Part shown: piece after piece, positions 49,265 through 58,733 of the stretch
Layout of the letters: each line of letters opens with the position of its first letter
Position numbering within the stretch: position 1 is the first letter of the stretch
Origin: Chalciporus piperatus
Lineage: Eukaryota; Basidiomycota; Agaricomycetes; Boletales; Boletaceae
Assembly: GCA_038093975.1 (NCBI GenBank)
Contig: JBBPTG010000004.1
Span: forward strand, 186,001 to 250,000
Direction of reading: 5' to 3'
Length of the DNA: 64,000 nt
Notes under the pieces: model-generated
What the model saw: the letters and a program-made list of their open reading frames with translations, nothing else
Told to the model about the DNA's origin: nothing
Databases searched by the model: none
Program-made: the position numbers and the translations under genes

Positions 49265-50012
49265 ATGAACATTCGCGTTGCGAGGGTGCGTATTCAAGGA
49301 TACTGTTGGGGTATACTACTCATGACCAGTTAGATAGACGATCTCTTGGGCATGCAGGCCTGCAACATGCACAACCTTCCGGAAAACTACACCATGAAGT
49401 ACTGTACGTCATTATCGTCGTTCCCTTGCATCCCCAAGGTACATCTATTCCTACAGACCTGTATCATGCCATGACCTGGCCATCCTTGTCATATGTCGCC
49501 GAAGATCACAAGGGACGGATAGTTGGATATATCCTCGCCAAGATGTATGTCTACCCGCAGTAGATGTCTGTCTTCGCTTCTCAACCAGATCTACAGGGAA
49601 GAAATGGAAGAATCTGAGGACGGGTCACCGCCTGCTGAACCACCACACGGTCACGTCACGTCGATCTCCGTTCTTCGGTCGTACAGACGCCTAGGATTGG
49701 CGAAAAAGCTGATGTTGCAGTCCCGTGAGTTCATACTTGTGTTCTGATTTAGAGTCGTACTGGACAATCTGGTATCTGCAGAGGAGGCGATGTCGACGGT
49801 TTACAATGCTGCGTATGTATCGTTGCACGTTCGGAAGTCGAACCGGGCAGCGCTCAACCTCTACCGCGACACCTTGGGTTTCACCGTCAACACCATCGAG
49901 GAGAAATATTGTGCGTGTATTTGCTTCCAGATTTCCCCGCAGAAAACTGAAATGCTTCGAAGATGCCGATGGTGAAGACGCTTATGCGATGCAATTGACA
50001 TTCGAGCACTAA
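49265..50012 (+). CDS. ARD1: N-terminal acetyltransferase A catalytic subunit (Naa10/Ard1)
   Basis: Catalytic GNAT subunit of NatA, which acetylates N-termini starting with Ser, Ala, Thr, Gly and similar residues co-translationally. Exon 1 is MNIRVAR; exon 2 reads [20 protein letters not shown]; a split codon joins [20 protein letters not shown] and [11 protein letters not shown]. The acetyl-CoA-binding motif appears as [18 protein letters not shown] (RxxGxA pattern), preceded by [29 protein letters not shown] and [14 protein letters not shown] complete the fold, and the end is [14 protein letters not shown]. An acidic insert ([16 protein letters not shown]) is usual in Ard1. About 160 residues with five short introns. 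Auxiliary subunit Naa15 is not in this window. Confidence 0.93.
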
Positions 50013-50068
50013 CGATGTGGCGGAAGGCAATTATGTACTAATATATGTTGATGGTTTACCATTTCCTG

Positions 50069-51596
50069 TCACTGGGTAATCTCTACAGATTCTCCTGAAA
50101 CGTGATTCGTGGGTGTGACTGAGGAAAGTCGGGTATCGCTCTTCAGGGCTTCTTGGATGGCTTGAGCAGTACCCAACCCCAGTTGGTAATATCCATCATT
50201 GATCTTCGCTTTGAACATCCCCGTGTGCGCCTCAACTTCGTCCGTGGCAACACAATTTGCCGCAGGGGAATAGTGTGCAAAGGCGGGAGAGGAGCGAGCT
50301 GGTAGCACCACGAATGTTCTCGCTTCTGAGTGTGCAGGTGGTGACGCTGGCAGGAACACATAAAACCTAGGAACGGATCAACGGATGAATCGATGATAGA
50401 CGTCATTCTGGGTCGTTCCTTACGTTTTGAAGAGTACTCCATGATTCGTGTGCGCAGCGAGGAGATTTTCCAATCGCTCACGCATGGCTTTCTCGTCCCA
50501 CAGATTGCCTACATACTTCATGTGATCGGAAGCCAAAGCATATGCAGACGTGATATCGTCCCGCCGCATGTACGCGGCTCCTGCAGCGGCTCCGGCGAGG
50601 ACTGCACCTCCAACGGTATATGCTGACGGCGCCCATTTCGCCCATACAGATGTTGATGAGGTTGCTGATTCTCCTGCCGTGATTTGAGGCAAAGCAGGGT
50701 TGGGTTGTGTCGCTGTCGAGCTCTGGGTTCCTTTGAAAAACGAGTACACATCGGTGACGACGCCGCGGGCTGCGTTTGCATACTCGGCAGCACGAGTGGC
50801 GCTATTCTTGAACACGAACGGGTGTAACCCAAGGAACTACACAACGAGTTATGCTTGATCGACCATGATGACTTGCGAAGCGAGCCACTTACTGGAGTAT
50901 CGAACGCGATGCAGGCTATTACCCGAGGCCAGAGCGGCGCGGTTTGATCGGGTCTCGAGTTGATGAATTCCAAGAGTGAATCGGCTGCTAGCAACCCACC
51001 CATGCTAAGAGACGACATCACGGTTAGACTTTCCGTTCCGCGTGTCGGTCTCGAGATGCAGGTGAATTCACCTGTGACCGCATAGCACAATCTTCAATCT
51101 ACCAGCACCCCCGCCGTTGGCGACCTCCTTCTGGACGGTCAACGTAGTGAGCCAGTCTGAAAACCGGACGACGGCGGCGTCCTGGAAAGAGAACGGATAT
51201 GTTTAACGCTGCAGTCGTACAACTCGGGGTAGAGATCACAAACCAGATCTCCTTTAGTCTACGCCGCAGTAGTAAATACCTCCGTTTCAGAAATGAACAA
51301 GGAATGGCCATTGACCTCATAGGCTGGGAAGATGACGCACTCGACAGGTAGATCACCTGCGCTCTCCGCTAAGATATGGCGAAGTCTCGAGGGAAAGTTC
51401 TCAAAGGTAGAGTCCGTCCCTTTGAACCTGGACGTTAGGATCCCATGCCAGTCAGCCTGATACAGTGATGCAGTTAGAGGGCATGAGATCCGCACCCGTG
51501 GATGAAGACGATGAGGAGTAAGTCCTTGGGGAGCTTCTGGACAACTGTTGAACTTGTTTCCTCTGCTCCCTCCATTGTATCGCTCGTTGTGTTCAT
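50069..51596 (-). CDS. Alpha/beta hydrolase (DUF676-like serine esterase)
   Basis: A lipase-fold protein. The N-terminus MNTTSDTMEGAEETSST leads to LLLIVFIHGFKGTDSTFENF (oxyanion-hole HG). CVIFPAYEVNG and AVRFSDWLTTLTVQKEVANG-type sequence follow. The nucleophile elbow is LCGHSMGGLLAADSLLEF; the Ser codon itself is split by an intron (AG|C). PRVIACIAFDTPFLGLHP gives the strand with the probable catalytic Asp. A later segment, YTVGGAVLAGAAAGAAYM, is a Gly/Ala-rich hydrophobic stretch that may be membrane-embedded. The final exon has TFVVLPARSSPAFAHYSPAA and NDGYYQLG and ends SVEITQ. Lipid or ester substrate unknown. Convergent with NAA10, stops 56 bases apart. Confidence 0.8.
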
Positions 51597-51788
51597 CCGA
51601 ATTCCTGATGGTCAGTGAACAAACGTCTATGCGAGATGTTTAGAGAGAAGGAAGTGTTGATGCTGAGCAACCCGAATTCAGTAAAGCTGACGTGCAAATG
51701 TCGATAACTACTGTATTCCACTTGACTAGTGATACCATGCAGTAGAGTTGAGGTACAACGCTATTAACCCTTTCGTAACCAAAACGCC

Positions 51789-52798
51789 TCATTGACTCTG
51801 GCTCCAGTCCACAGACTGGCTAAAGTAAGGTGCTTGTGTCTGTAATGCAAACGGCTGGCTGGGCGAGGAACGACTGTTGGAGGGGCCAGCGTTGTCGTCA
51901 TTTCTTCCGAGTGAGATAGCCAAGGATCCAGAACGAAAATGCTGGCCCCTGGTTGAACCCTGAGAGCCAGCTGGATGTTGAATTTGCGAAGACACAGGCT
52001 GCTTCAGATTCCAAATTCCCTCTGTGCACGACTGCGACGACTCATTCACTTCGTCGTCTGGCCACTGAAGCTCGGCCTCGGTAGTACCCTCGCTTTCATG
52101 CGAATTAGATAGTGACGAATGCGTATCGCGATGCACGGACATGTCAACGTCATCTTCCTGGGTAAGCTGTTGCTCGACGACATCTTGTGACGACACAGAC
52201 GACTGTGAAAGAGGGGTCTGTGTTGGCGAATGTTGCTGGGAAGGTAGAGGAAGATGTTGATTTGCCTTGTGACCATGTGTCCTTTCAAACTTCTCAACGG
52301 CTGCGGTGAGACGAGACCGCGCGTCTTGTCTTACCAGGCCTTCAAGGGCTGGTGAAGCGGGTAATCTTGGTGGAGAAGTGGCTTCAATCGGCGAAGACAA
52401 TTGTTCAAATGTATTGAAATCTTCGCTTTCCGCTGGTCTGCGTCGCGGAGGCGTTGATGTAATTGGCATGGACTGCGATCGTGTATCTGCTGCCGCTGAC
52501 TGTCGAGTATCCTGCGAGGGCACAGGGATTGATCCTGCAGTCATACGAGTAGGCTAACATCCTTGGATGGATAAACGGGAACAAGTTACCAACCTGTACT
52601 TGTATTTGTGCCCAAAGAACTATGAAGGCTCTGCAGATCCATTCTTCTCATGAGTGCAATTTCAGATTTCCGCATTGGTTTCATCGGCCATACGTGTTGA
52701 TGTTTGACATGGATATCAAGATCATCAATAGTGGTGAAAGTGGACCGACACCAGTCCCACCGACACGGAAAGATTTTGGAAGAGGAGACGGCAGCCAT
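51789..52798 (-). CDS. C2H2 zinc-finger protein, probable transcription regulator
   Basis: The first exon begins MAAVSSSKIFPCRWDWCRST and contains one finger, C-x4-C-x12-H-x4-H (second His in HVKHQH), followed by WPMKPMRKSEIALMRRMDL. A 58-base intron (donor GTTGGT after the NTST block, acceptor CTGCAG) joins in phase to GSIPVPSQDTRQSAAADTRS. The remaining ~240 residues are disordered and rich in Ser, Gln and Pro, with a short helix-prone RSRLTAAVEKFERTHGHKAN and acidic patches, ending QSVDWSQSQ. A single finger plus long low-complexity tail suggests a regulatory protein; DNA or RNA binding is inference. An upstream in-frame ATG at 52888 would extend it by 30 residues over the neighbouring promoter, which I consider less likely. 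Confidence 0.72.
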
Positions 52799-52915
52799 GG
52801 GGTGGACGAGGACAACATATGAACACCCCTGATGAAGTTTGTTTGTGCTTGTTAGATTCTGAAGGTGGACCAATATGTCCTGGTCCATCTATGTTCATGT
52901 CCGCGTCTACGACTG
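52799..52915. promoter_or_regulatory. Shared promoter region, C2H2 gene / CCDC97-like gene
   Basis: 117 bases between divergent ATGs. No motif recognised. Confidence 0.45.
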
Positions 52916-53658
52916 ATGGCAGCAGACTTTCGAGATTCTGCAATACTATCGTACATTGGCCTTCCACCTGACCACAAACCGAGGCCGAGTACGTCTCCCA
53001 TCGAATTCCTGCGACGACATCTGCATGCGTTGCCACCTCACTTGATCGTCAGTTTTTCGTCTATCACGACATCGAAAGAGCGAGGTGTAATTCCCGAGAT
53101 TAGAAACCGTCGACTGGCATACACGGAAACGAAGCCAAAACAACTACAGTTCGCGGGAGCGAAGAATCGATGGCCGCATCTCTGGCAAGGACGCGAGAGA
53201 AATGGGGTGGAAGCAGCACAGGAAGAAAGGGAGTGGGTAGAGAAGGAATTCCTAGGTGGAGGCTCACAGCAGGTAGGAAAGCTGGGAATGCTATTGGGTG
53301 ACTACGAAGGGGAGAGACAAGCTGAGGTGGTGCGGGATGTCAGACGCCAACGCGCAGCAGCAGCAGCAGAAGAATTTGTACCGGAGGAAGAGGACAGTGA
53401 CAGCGAGATGAGTGACGGTGGTGCAGAAATAGAGGAAACAGCAGAAGAACAGAGAGCGATGTTTGAGAGACGAGTCAAAGAATTATTCATTTACGGATTA
53501 CTAGAGGTGAGTGACGTTAGTGGATCATGTAGATGAATAACGACGGGATCGATGTAGGGTGCCGATTATGACTTGGTCGATTGGAGTGAGCAGTACGACG
53601 TCGAGGACGATAGAGACGAGGAACGGTACTTTGACGAGGAGGAGGAGGAGGAGATGTG
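52916..53658 (+). CDS. CCDC97-like (DUF2052) protein
   Basis: Matches the layout of the CCDC97/DUF2052 family, reported to associate with the SF3B part of the U2 snRNP in animals. The N-terminus MAADFRDSAILSYIGLPPDH is followed by a region with PEIRNRRLAYTETKPKQLQF, then a helix with WVEKEFLGGG. The conserved C-terminal block is VRDVRRQRAAAAAEEF, an acidic Ser stretch (PEEEDSDSEMSDGGAE), RAMFERRVKELFIYGLLEGA, DYDLVDWSEQYD, and a very acidic end RDEERYFDEEEEEEM. A single intron of about 50 bases precedes GADYD. ATG 52916 is chosen over a GTG/other upstream frame because it gives the shortest leader with the other gene's start at 52798. Function in splicing is inferred from family only. Confidence 0.75.
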
Positions 53659-53781
53659 ACCGGGAGTGAGTCGGAGTGTTCCCGAAGGATGACCCGATAT
53701 GGAAATTATTCGGCGTAGCCTCTTCGAGTTGATTTCGAGCTTGCCCTCATCCTTGTCGTTGGCCGACCCTAAATCTCTTTC

Positions 53782-56125
53782 ATGGCCAGTCTGACCTCAG
53801 ACATACAGCGCGCTCTCCAGCTTGCTGTTGGCGAAGCCAACAACCCTTTCATACAGTCCCAGTCAACAAAACCACCAAAGAAAAAACGGGCACGGACAGA
53901 CACAACTGACGATGTCGATCCAGCAAGCGACAAGAAGAAAACGAAGAAAACTCATTCAGCTTCCAACGCACAGGACATCGCGGTGACGAGTCAGGGATCG
54001 TCATCTTCCCAAGAGCCGAATGAACCCGCCAAAAGCAAGAAAGACAAGGGAAAGGCGAAAGAAGTGACTCCTAAGGTTCCTTCTGCGCCCCATCCACTTC
54101 CCGGCGAGATCGGCCACCAGGACATCTCTGTAGACAACCAGCATGCTTCATCGGCCGCGTTCTTGAACGCCGTAGTTGCTGCAGCGTCTGCCACTTCTGC
54201 TGCGCAACCCATTGATCTCCCCTACCAATCCCACCCCCCGTACCAGGACCATCAGATCTTGCCAGACCAAGCTGGCTCTTACATCCAGTATCCGCACGTC
54301 CATTACGGTTTCCATGATCCTTCACAGTTTGGCCATCCCCCTTCACAGGGGCCGCCCATCTTCCCCGGCCTGGGCGGACTACTCCCCGACTTACAGTTCG
54401 CGTCCAATGACGAGATTGTTCGCGCGCTGCAAGACATGGATGTGTCCAAACTCACGAGCGTGCTCAAGTCGTTAGGAGATGCTACTGCTTCTCACACATC
54501 CATGGGAAACCCCCCACCATTTGTCCCCGCGCAGCCACCACCTCTTCCAGCTAATGCCGTCGTTCGTCCGCAGCCTCTAGTGAACATGCACTCCACCTCT
54601 ACGGCGCCTGTCCTGTCTTCTGTGTCCAAGACAACGAAATCGTCACATAAGCGTGTATTGGACATGAGTCTCCCTGGTCCAGAGCAAACCAACCCTGAGC
54701 ATGGGCATATGCTTGCCAACAAGTGGATGAATGCGAGCAAACTGGCCGAGTTGGTTAAGACGCAGGGTAAATGGTGCTCATTCCTAAGTCCCGTCCCTAG
54801 TTTTGACCATGGCGTAGGTCTTGTGTACAAGAAAGGCAAATTCTCTGCCATAGAAGAGCAGCAGCTGAGGGGTGCGATGGAAGCCTTTAAACTGGTGTGT
54901 GGTTCTCATACAAATTGCGGTGATCGTGCATTCATGCGCCAACTTCAGTCCAGAGGTCTCAATGACGACCAAATTCTGGAGATCATATTCCAGAAGAACG
55001 AGAAAGGCAAGGAAAACGCCTTCTGGTCGGAAATTAGTACGTCCGCTGTGCCATGGTTCCATTCTCCACCTCATATCCCTCGCAGCTGCTGCCATCCCCC
55101 AGCGCCCGATAATTGCCGTCTATCACCACGTCCGGAGAGCATTCCACCCGAAGAAGCAGCAAGGTAAATGGATGCCGGAAGAGGACAATTTGTTAAAACA
55201 GTGCGTCACATTGGCTCCTTTGCAGCGCCGTACCGTTCGTTGAGTATCGCATATCAGGGCTGTTGCTGATCTTGGCCAACAATGGGAAAAGGTCAGCGAG
55301 GTCGTCGGACGTATGTCATCCGACTGTCGGGATCGGTATCGCAATCATATCGCCAACCGTGATGTGCGCGTCACGGGTCCGTGGAGCAAGGAAGAGGAGG
55401 AAGAACTTACGAGAATTGTGACGGAGATGACGATCAACCAGGGCAAAGATATCGATAACGACGTTTTCTGGGGAGTTGTCAGTGAAAAAATGGGCAATCG
55501 ACGGGGGAGACAACAGTGTCGTATCAAATGGTTCTCATCTCCTTTTGACTTGGGTATTCTAACATACTAATCGAGTTCCATAGGACCGATTCTCTCAGTA
55601 AAACAGTCAAGAATGAAGGGCAAAAACCGCGTTGGAGCCCACAGGATGCGTACATTCTTGTTCACAAGTGGGTGTTCGCTGGTGTCGTTTGGAATTACTT
55701 ATTCACCATTATGACGGCAGAGTTGACTCGCTCAAAGTCCGAGATGACACTGAGATCGACTGGAAGATGCTTCCAGATCCTGACTGGAACTTGTGGAGTG
55801 CACATTCATTACAACGGAGATGGTTGACAATGAAGCGCAGCATCAAAGGATACGAAGAAATGACACACCAAGGTTCGTCGTATTCGTGCAACTTGATCCG
55901 CCGTTGACCGTTTTCATAGAAATAATGGATATTCTTCGTGTCAAGAAGGCTCATTTACCGCCTGCATCGTCCACGCGACGACGCAAGGTAACCAGTGCGG
56001 CAAGCGTGGATGATCAGGAAGGATTCCTCGATCCAGGACCAAGTACCGGCAACCTGCAAACGCCAATCGCTCAAGGAGGTGGGTCTGGCGACAAGGATAC
56101 AGAGGAGTCGTCGGATGACGAGTGA
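53782..56125 (+). CDS. REB1/TTF1-like Myb-domain DNA-binding protein
   Basis: Reb1/TTF1 proteins bind rDNA terminator and promoter sites and act in Pol I termination and replication-fork blocking. The N-terminal ~300 residues are disordered, with a basic Lys/Arg run (PPKKKRARTD) and Pro-rich stretches. Then KFSAIEEQQLRGAMEAFKLV begins the Myb-associated helical domain. Myb repeats follow: KQQGKWMPEEDNLLKQAVAD with GQQWEKVSEVVGRMSSDCRD and RYRNHI, then TGPWSKEEEEELTRIVTEM with NDVFWGVVSEKMGNRRGRQQ and CRIKW, then KPRWSPQDAYILVHK. The Trp/aromatic spacing is intact. The tail ends DKDTEESSDDE. Seven or so introns. I did not find a rDNA-like site in the window to support the exact role. Confidence 0.85.
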
Positions 56126-56261
56126 CAGTAATGGACATCTAAGTATGCATGAAAAAAACAATCCCTCAAATTATACACGCATAGTAATCAAGTTTGTGCA
56201 AAACTGGGGCTCTGTATTACTGGTCGATGCGTAGTGTGAGTGTATGATATGTAGGCGAACC

Positions 56262-56605
56262 TTAGACCACCCCTAGAAGGCCTGTGCCGCCCCTCATCCC
56301 CCAGCCTCTTGCGGCGGCGAGGCTGATGCCGACACAGCTCATCAAGAACCCCACGAATCTATGAATGGGACTCAGGAATGTTGCGAGTATGATGTGAGGG
56401 GTGCGTACCTGAAGAATGCGACGCGAGATATGGACCTCTCTTCGTGAGGTGACCGAGACGACGCAAATATAGATCTCAGAACAGCAGGTGTTACTGGGAA
56501 GCGTCGTGAAGGGCTCGGAGGAGGACGAATTGGCGGAATGTTTGGTGACCCGGGCTTTCCTGCAGTGATAGTGGACGAACTCGAGCTTGTCGAAGTCACC
56601 GGCAT
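56262..56605 (-). CDS. Small tail-anchored-like membrane protein, function unknown
   Basis: Two exons join through a split Arg codon across a 50-base intron (donor GTACGC, acceptor TTCATAG). Exon 1 starts MPVTSTSSSSSTITAGKPGS and is Ser/Pro-rich, then PSRRFPVTPAVLRSIFASSR and SPHEERSISRVAFF. Exon 2 continues RFVGFLMSCVGISLAAARGW, then GMRGGTGLLGVV. The hydrophobic segment sits near the C-terminus with basic flanks, as in small subunits of mitochondrial membrane complexes or tail-anchored proteins. About 95-100 residues. No confident family. An in-frame upstream ATG at 56695 would add 30 residues. Lies 290 bases from the divergent LRR gene. Confidence 0.55.
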
Positions 56606-56895
56606 TTGAGGTTTGCTGAGAAGGATGGACAGACGGTGACAGACTAGATGAGAACAAACGAGCGTCTCGCAAGTTGCCGAACGACAGGGTTTCAACGCTA
56701 AAATAAATAACGATGTTGCCTAGAAGGAACAAGCCCGAAGTATACCCGGTGCCAACTCATTCAAGACAAGACATACAGGATGAGTTGAGCATTCAAAAGT
56801 GAACACGCCGCTCTCGCCACAGACCACAGCTATTCGACATTATTATCAACGACGACTACGACGACCAAGACGCTTATCTCACTTCACACATAACC

Positions 56896-58342
56896 ATGTA
56901 TCGACCCGACTTTGAAGACATGCAACGGCTCATCGATCGCCTTCCCGAGACCGAAACGGAGCGTCGGTTGGTCCGACATCTCGTGATACGCGATCCCAAC
57001 TCCGGCGTAGAAGACCAATGGGTGACGCCAGAGATGACGTTTTGCCGAAATCTCGAGTCTGTCGTACTCTCTGGAGTACCAGACACCTCGGACAAGACGA
57101 TCGTTCGGTTAGCGAGGGATAACCAAAACATAAAAGGATTGGACTTGACGGGATGCAAGTACGTCTCGGACGTCGGCATTCTTGAGCTAGTGTCGCAGGC
57201 CCCACCGCTTCAGTGGTTACAACTGAGCGGCGTGGTATTGACAGACCCTACTGTCTCTGCGATTGCGAAGACATTTTCCAAGCTCGTCGAGCTGGAATTA
57301 TGCAATGGGCCACTCCTGACGGCTGTGTCGATACGGGACATATGGACGTACTCCCGAAAGCTTCGGACGTTGCGGCTTGCTCGGTGTCCACTGCTGACGG
57401 ATAAGGCGTTCCCATGTCCCATCAAGAAGGCCCCAAAACCACCAACAGGAACCGACAAGCCACTACCACATCGGCCTCTGACGTGGCTAGACGAGTTGCC
57501 ACCGCTGATATTGCGTCACACGGCAGTCGACCTCCGGGTTCTAGATCTGAGCCACTGTACGAAGCTCACGGACGATGGAATCGAGGGGATCATCGTGCAT
57601 GCGCCATCGCTACATATGCTATCGTTGGCAGGATGCACAAACTTGACGGATAGGTCGGTGGAGGCTATTTGCAAGCTTGGGGTGCAGTTGGGGAGCCTTA
57701 CACTTGCGCATGTGTCGCAAGTGACGGATGCTGGGATCGTGAAACTTGCACGAGCGTGTTCGCAGTTGAGATCATTGGATCTTGCATGTAAGGGTTTTCT
57801 TTTGACTGCTTTGATCGTTGCTGACCGATACATATGGGCGCAGTTTGTCGACTTTTGACGGACATGTCGGTGTTTGAGTTGGCCGGGCTGACGGAACTGC
57901 GCCGGCTGGTGTTGGTCCGTGTACCGAAACTGACTGACAACGCGATCTACTCTCTCGGGGACCACGCGCGGGCACTTGAGCGGCTCCACATTTCCTATTG
58001 TGATAGGATTTCGCTGAAAGCGCTGCACCACATGCTACGAAATGTGCCGACACTGAAACACCTGACAACGACTGGGATACCAGCCGCGAGACGGATGGGA
58101 CTGAGTCGGTTTTCTGAACGTCCACCTGAAGTGAGTAAATGGGTCTGTTTTGGATGATAGTGCTGACGATGAAACTGCAGGGGATGGACGCGGATCAGCG
58201 GTCCGTGTTTCGAGTGTTTAGTGGTGGTAATGTGGTTGCGCTGCGCCAATTTCTCGACAAGGAGAAGTTGCGACGCCAGCAGGCTGAGGCTCAAAATATT
58301 CCGTTTGTTGCTCGATCTGATGATCTGATGGACTTGTATTAA
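56896..58342 (+). CDS. GRR1-like LRR protein lacking an F-box
   Basis: A paralog of the GRR1-like gene at 46167. It begins MYRPDFEDMQRLIDRLPETE, which aligns with the segment just after the F-box of the full copy, and no F-box exon is seen in the 290 bases upstream. The LRRs are intact: IKGLDLTGCKYVSDVGILEL, LTAVSIRDIWTYSRKLRTLR, LRVLDLSHCTKLTDDGIEGI, SLHMLSLAGCTNLTDRSVEA. The Grr1-like loop is kept (FPCPIKKAPKPPTGTDKPLP). Two introns sit exactly where they do in the other copy: phase 1 before FCRLLTDMSVFELAG, and phase 0 after RPPE. The long disordered C-terminus is missing; it stops soon after QRSVFRVFSGGNVVALRQFL, at DDLMDLY. No lesion, so it looks functional. Confidence 0.88.
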
Positions 58343-58733
58343 AAACGGGGTTGACGAACGTGTTGTTTTTGTGGCTGTGTACTATGACGCAATGTTAATG
58401 AACATGGCGATTGGATCTGGTTGGATCTCGGAAGCCGATCGTGTTTTTGTCGAGAATTCCTTCTAGTCTCGTTTCTTATTACGACAGTATTCTTTGTGAA
58501 CCGCATCGTACGCTCTCTCTACCTCTCATGTTTCTCCTCCCCGTACTCTGACCCGCGTTCCCTGTCGATCGATCACCCCTCGCGGCTGTCGTGCGTCCCG
58601 CCCTGGTGTAACCTCCTTTCCAGAATATCTTAGACTTGTTCGTGTTCTGACCCATGATCTGTACGCTCTCTCTCCATCCCATTCCCTTTCATTCCCTCTT
58701 TCTCATTTTCTCCTCATCCCAGGCTCTGTAAAA
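58343..58733. other. Promoter and leader region of the first RhoGEF gene
   Basis: About 390 bases, strongly pyrimidine-rich near 58650-58720 (repeated TTCCCTC/TCTC units), which is common in fungal core promoters. No coding content recognised. Confidence 0.5.

Noticed and set aside
46167..58342. Segmental duplication of the whole region between the two GRR1-like genes
   Set aside because: Only the LRR gene is repeated. The flanking genes (NAA10, hydrolase, C2H2, CCDC97-like, REB1-like) have no second copy here.
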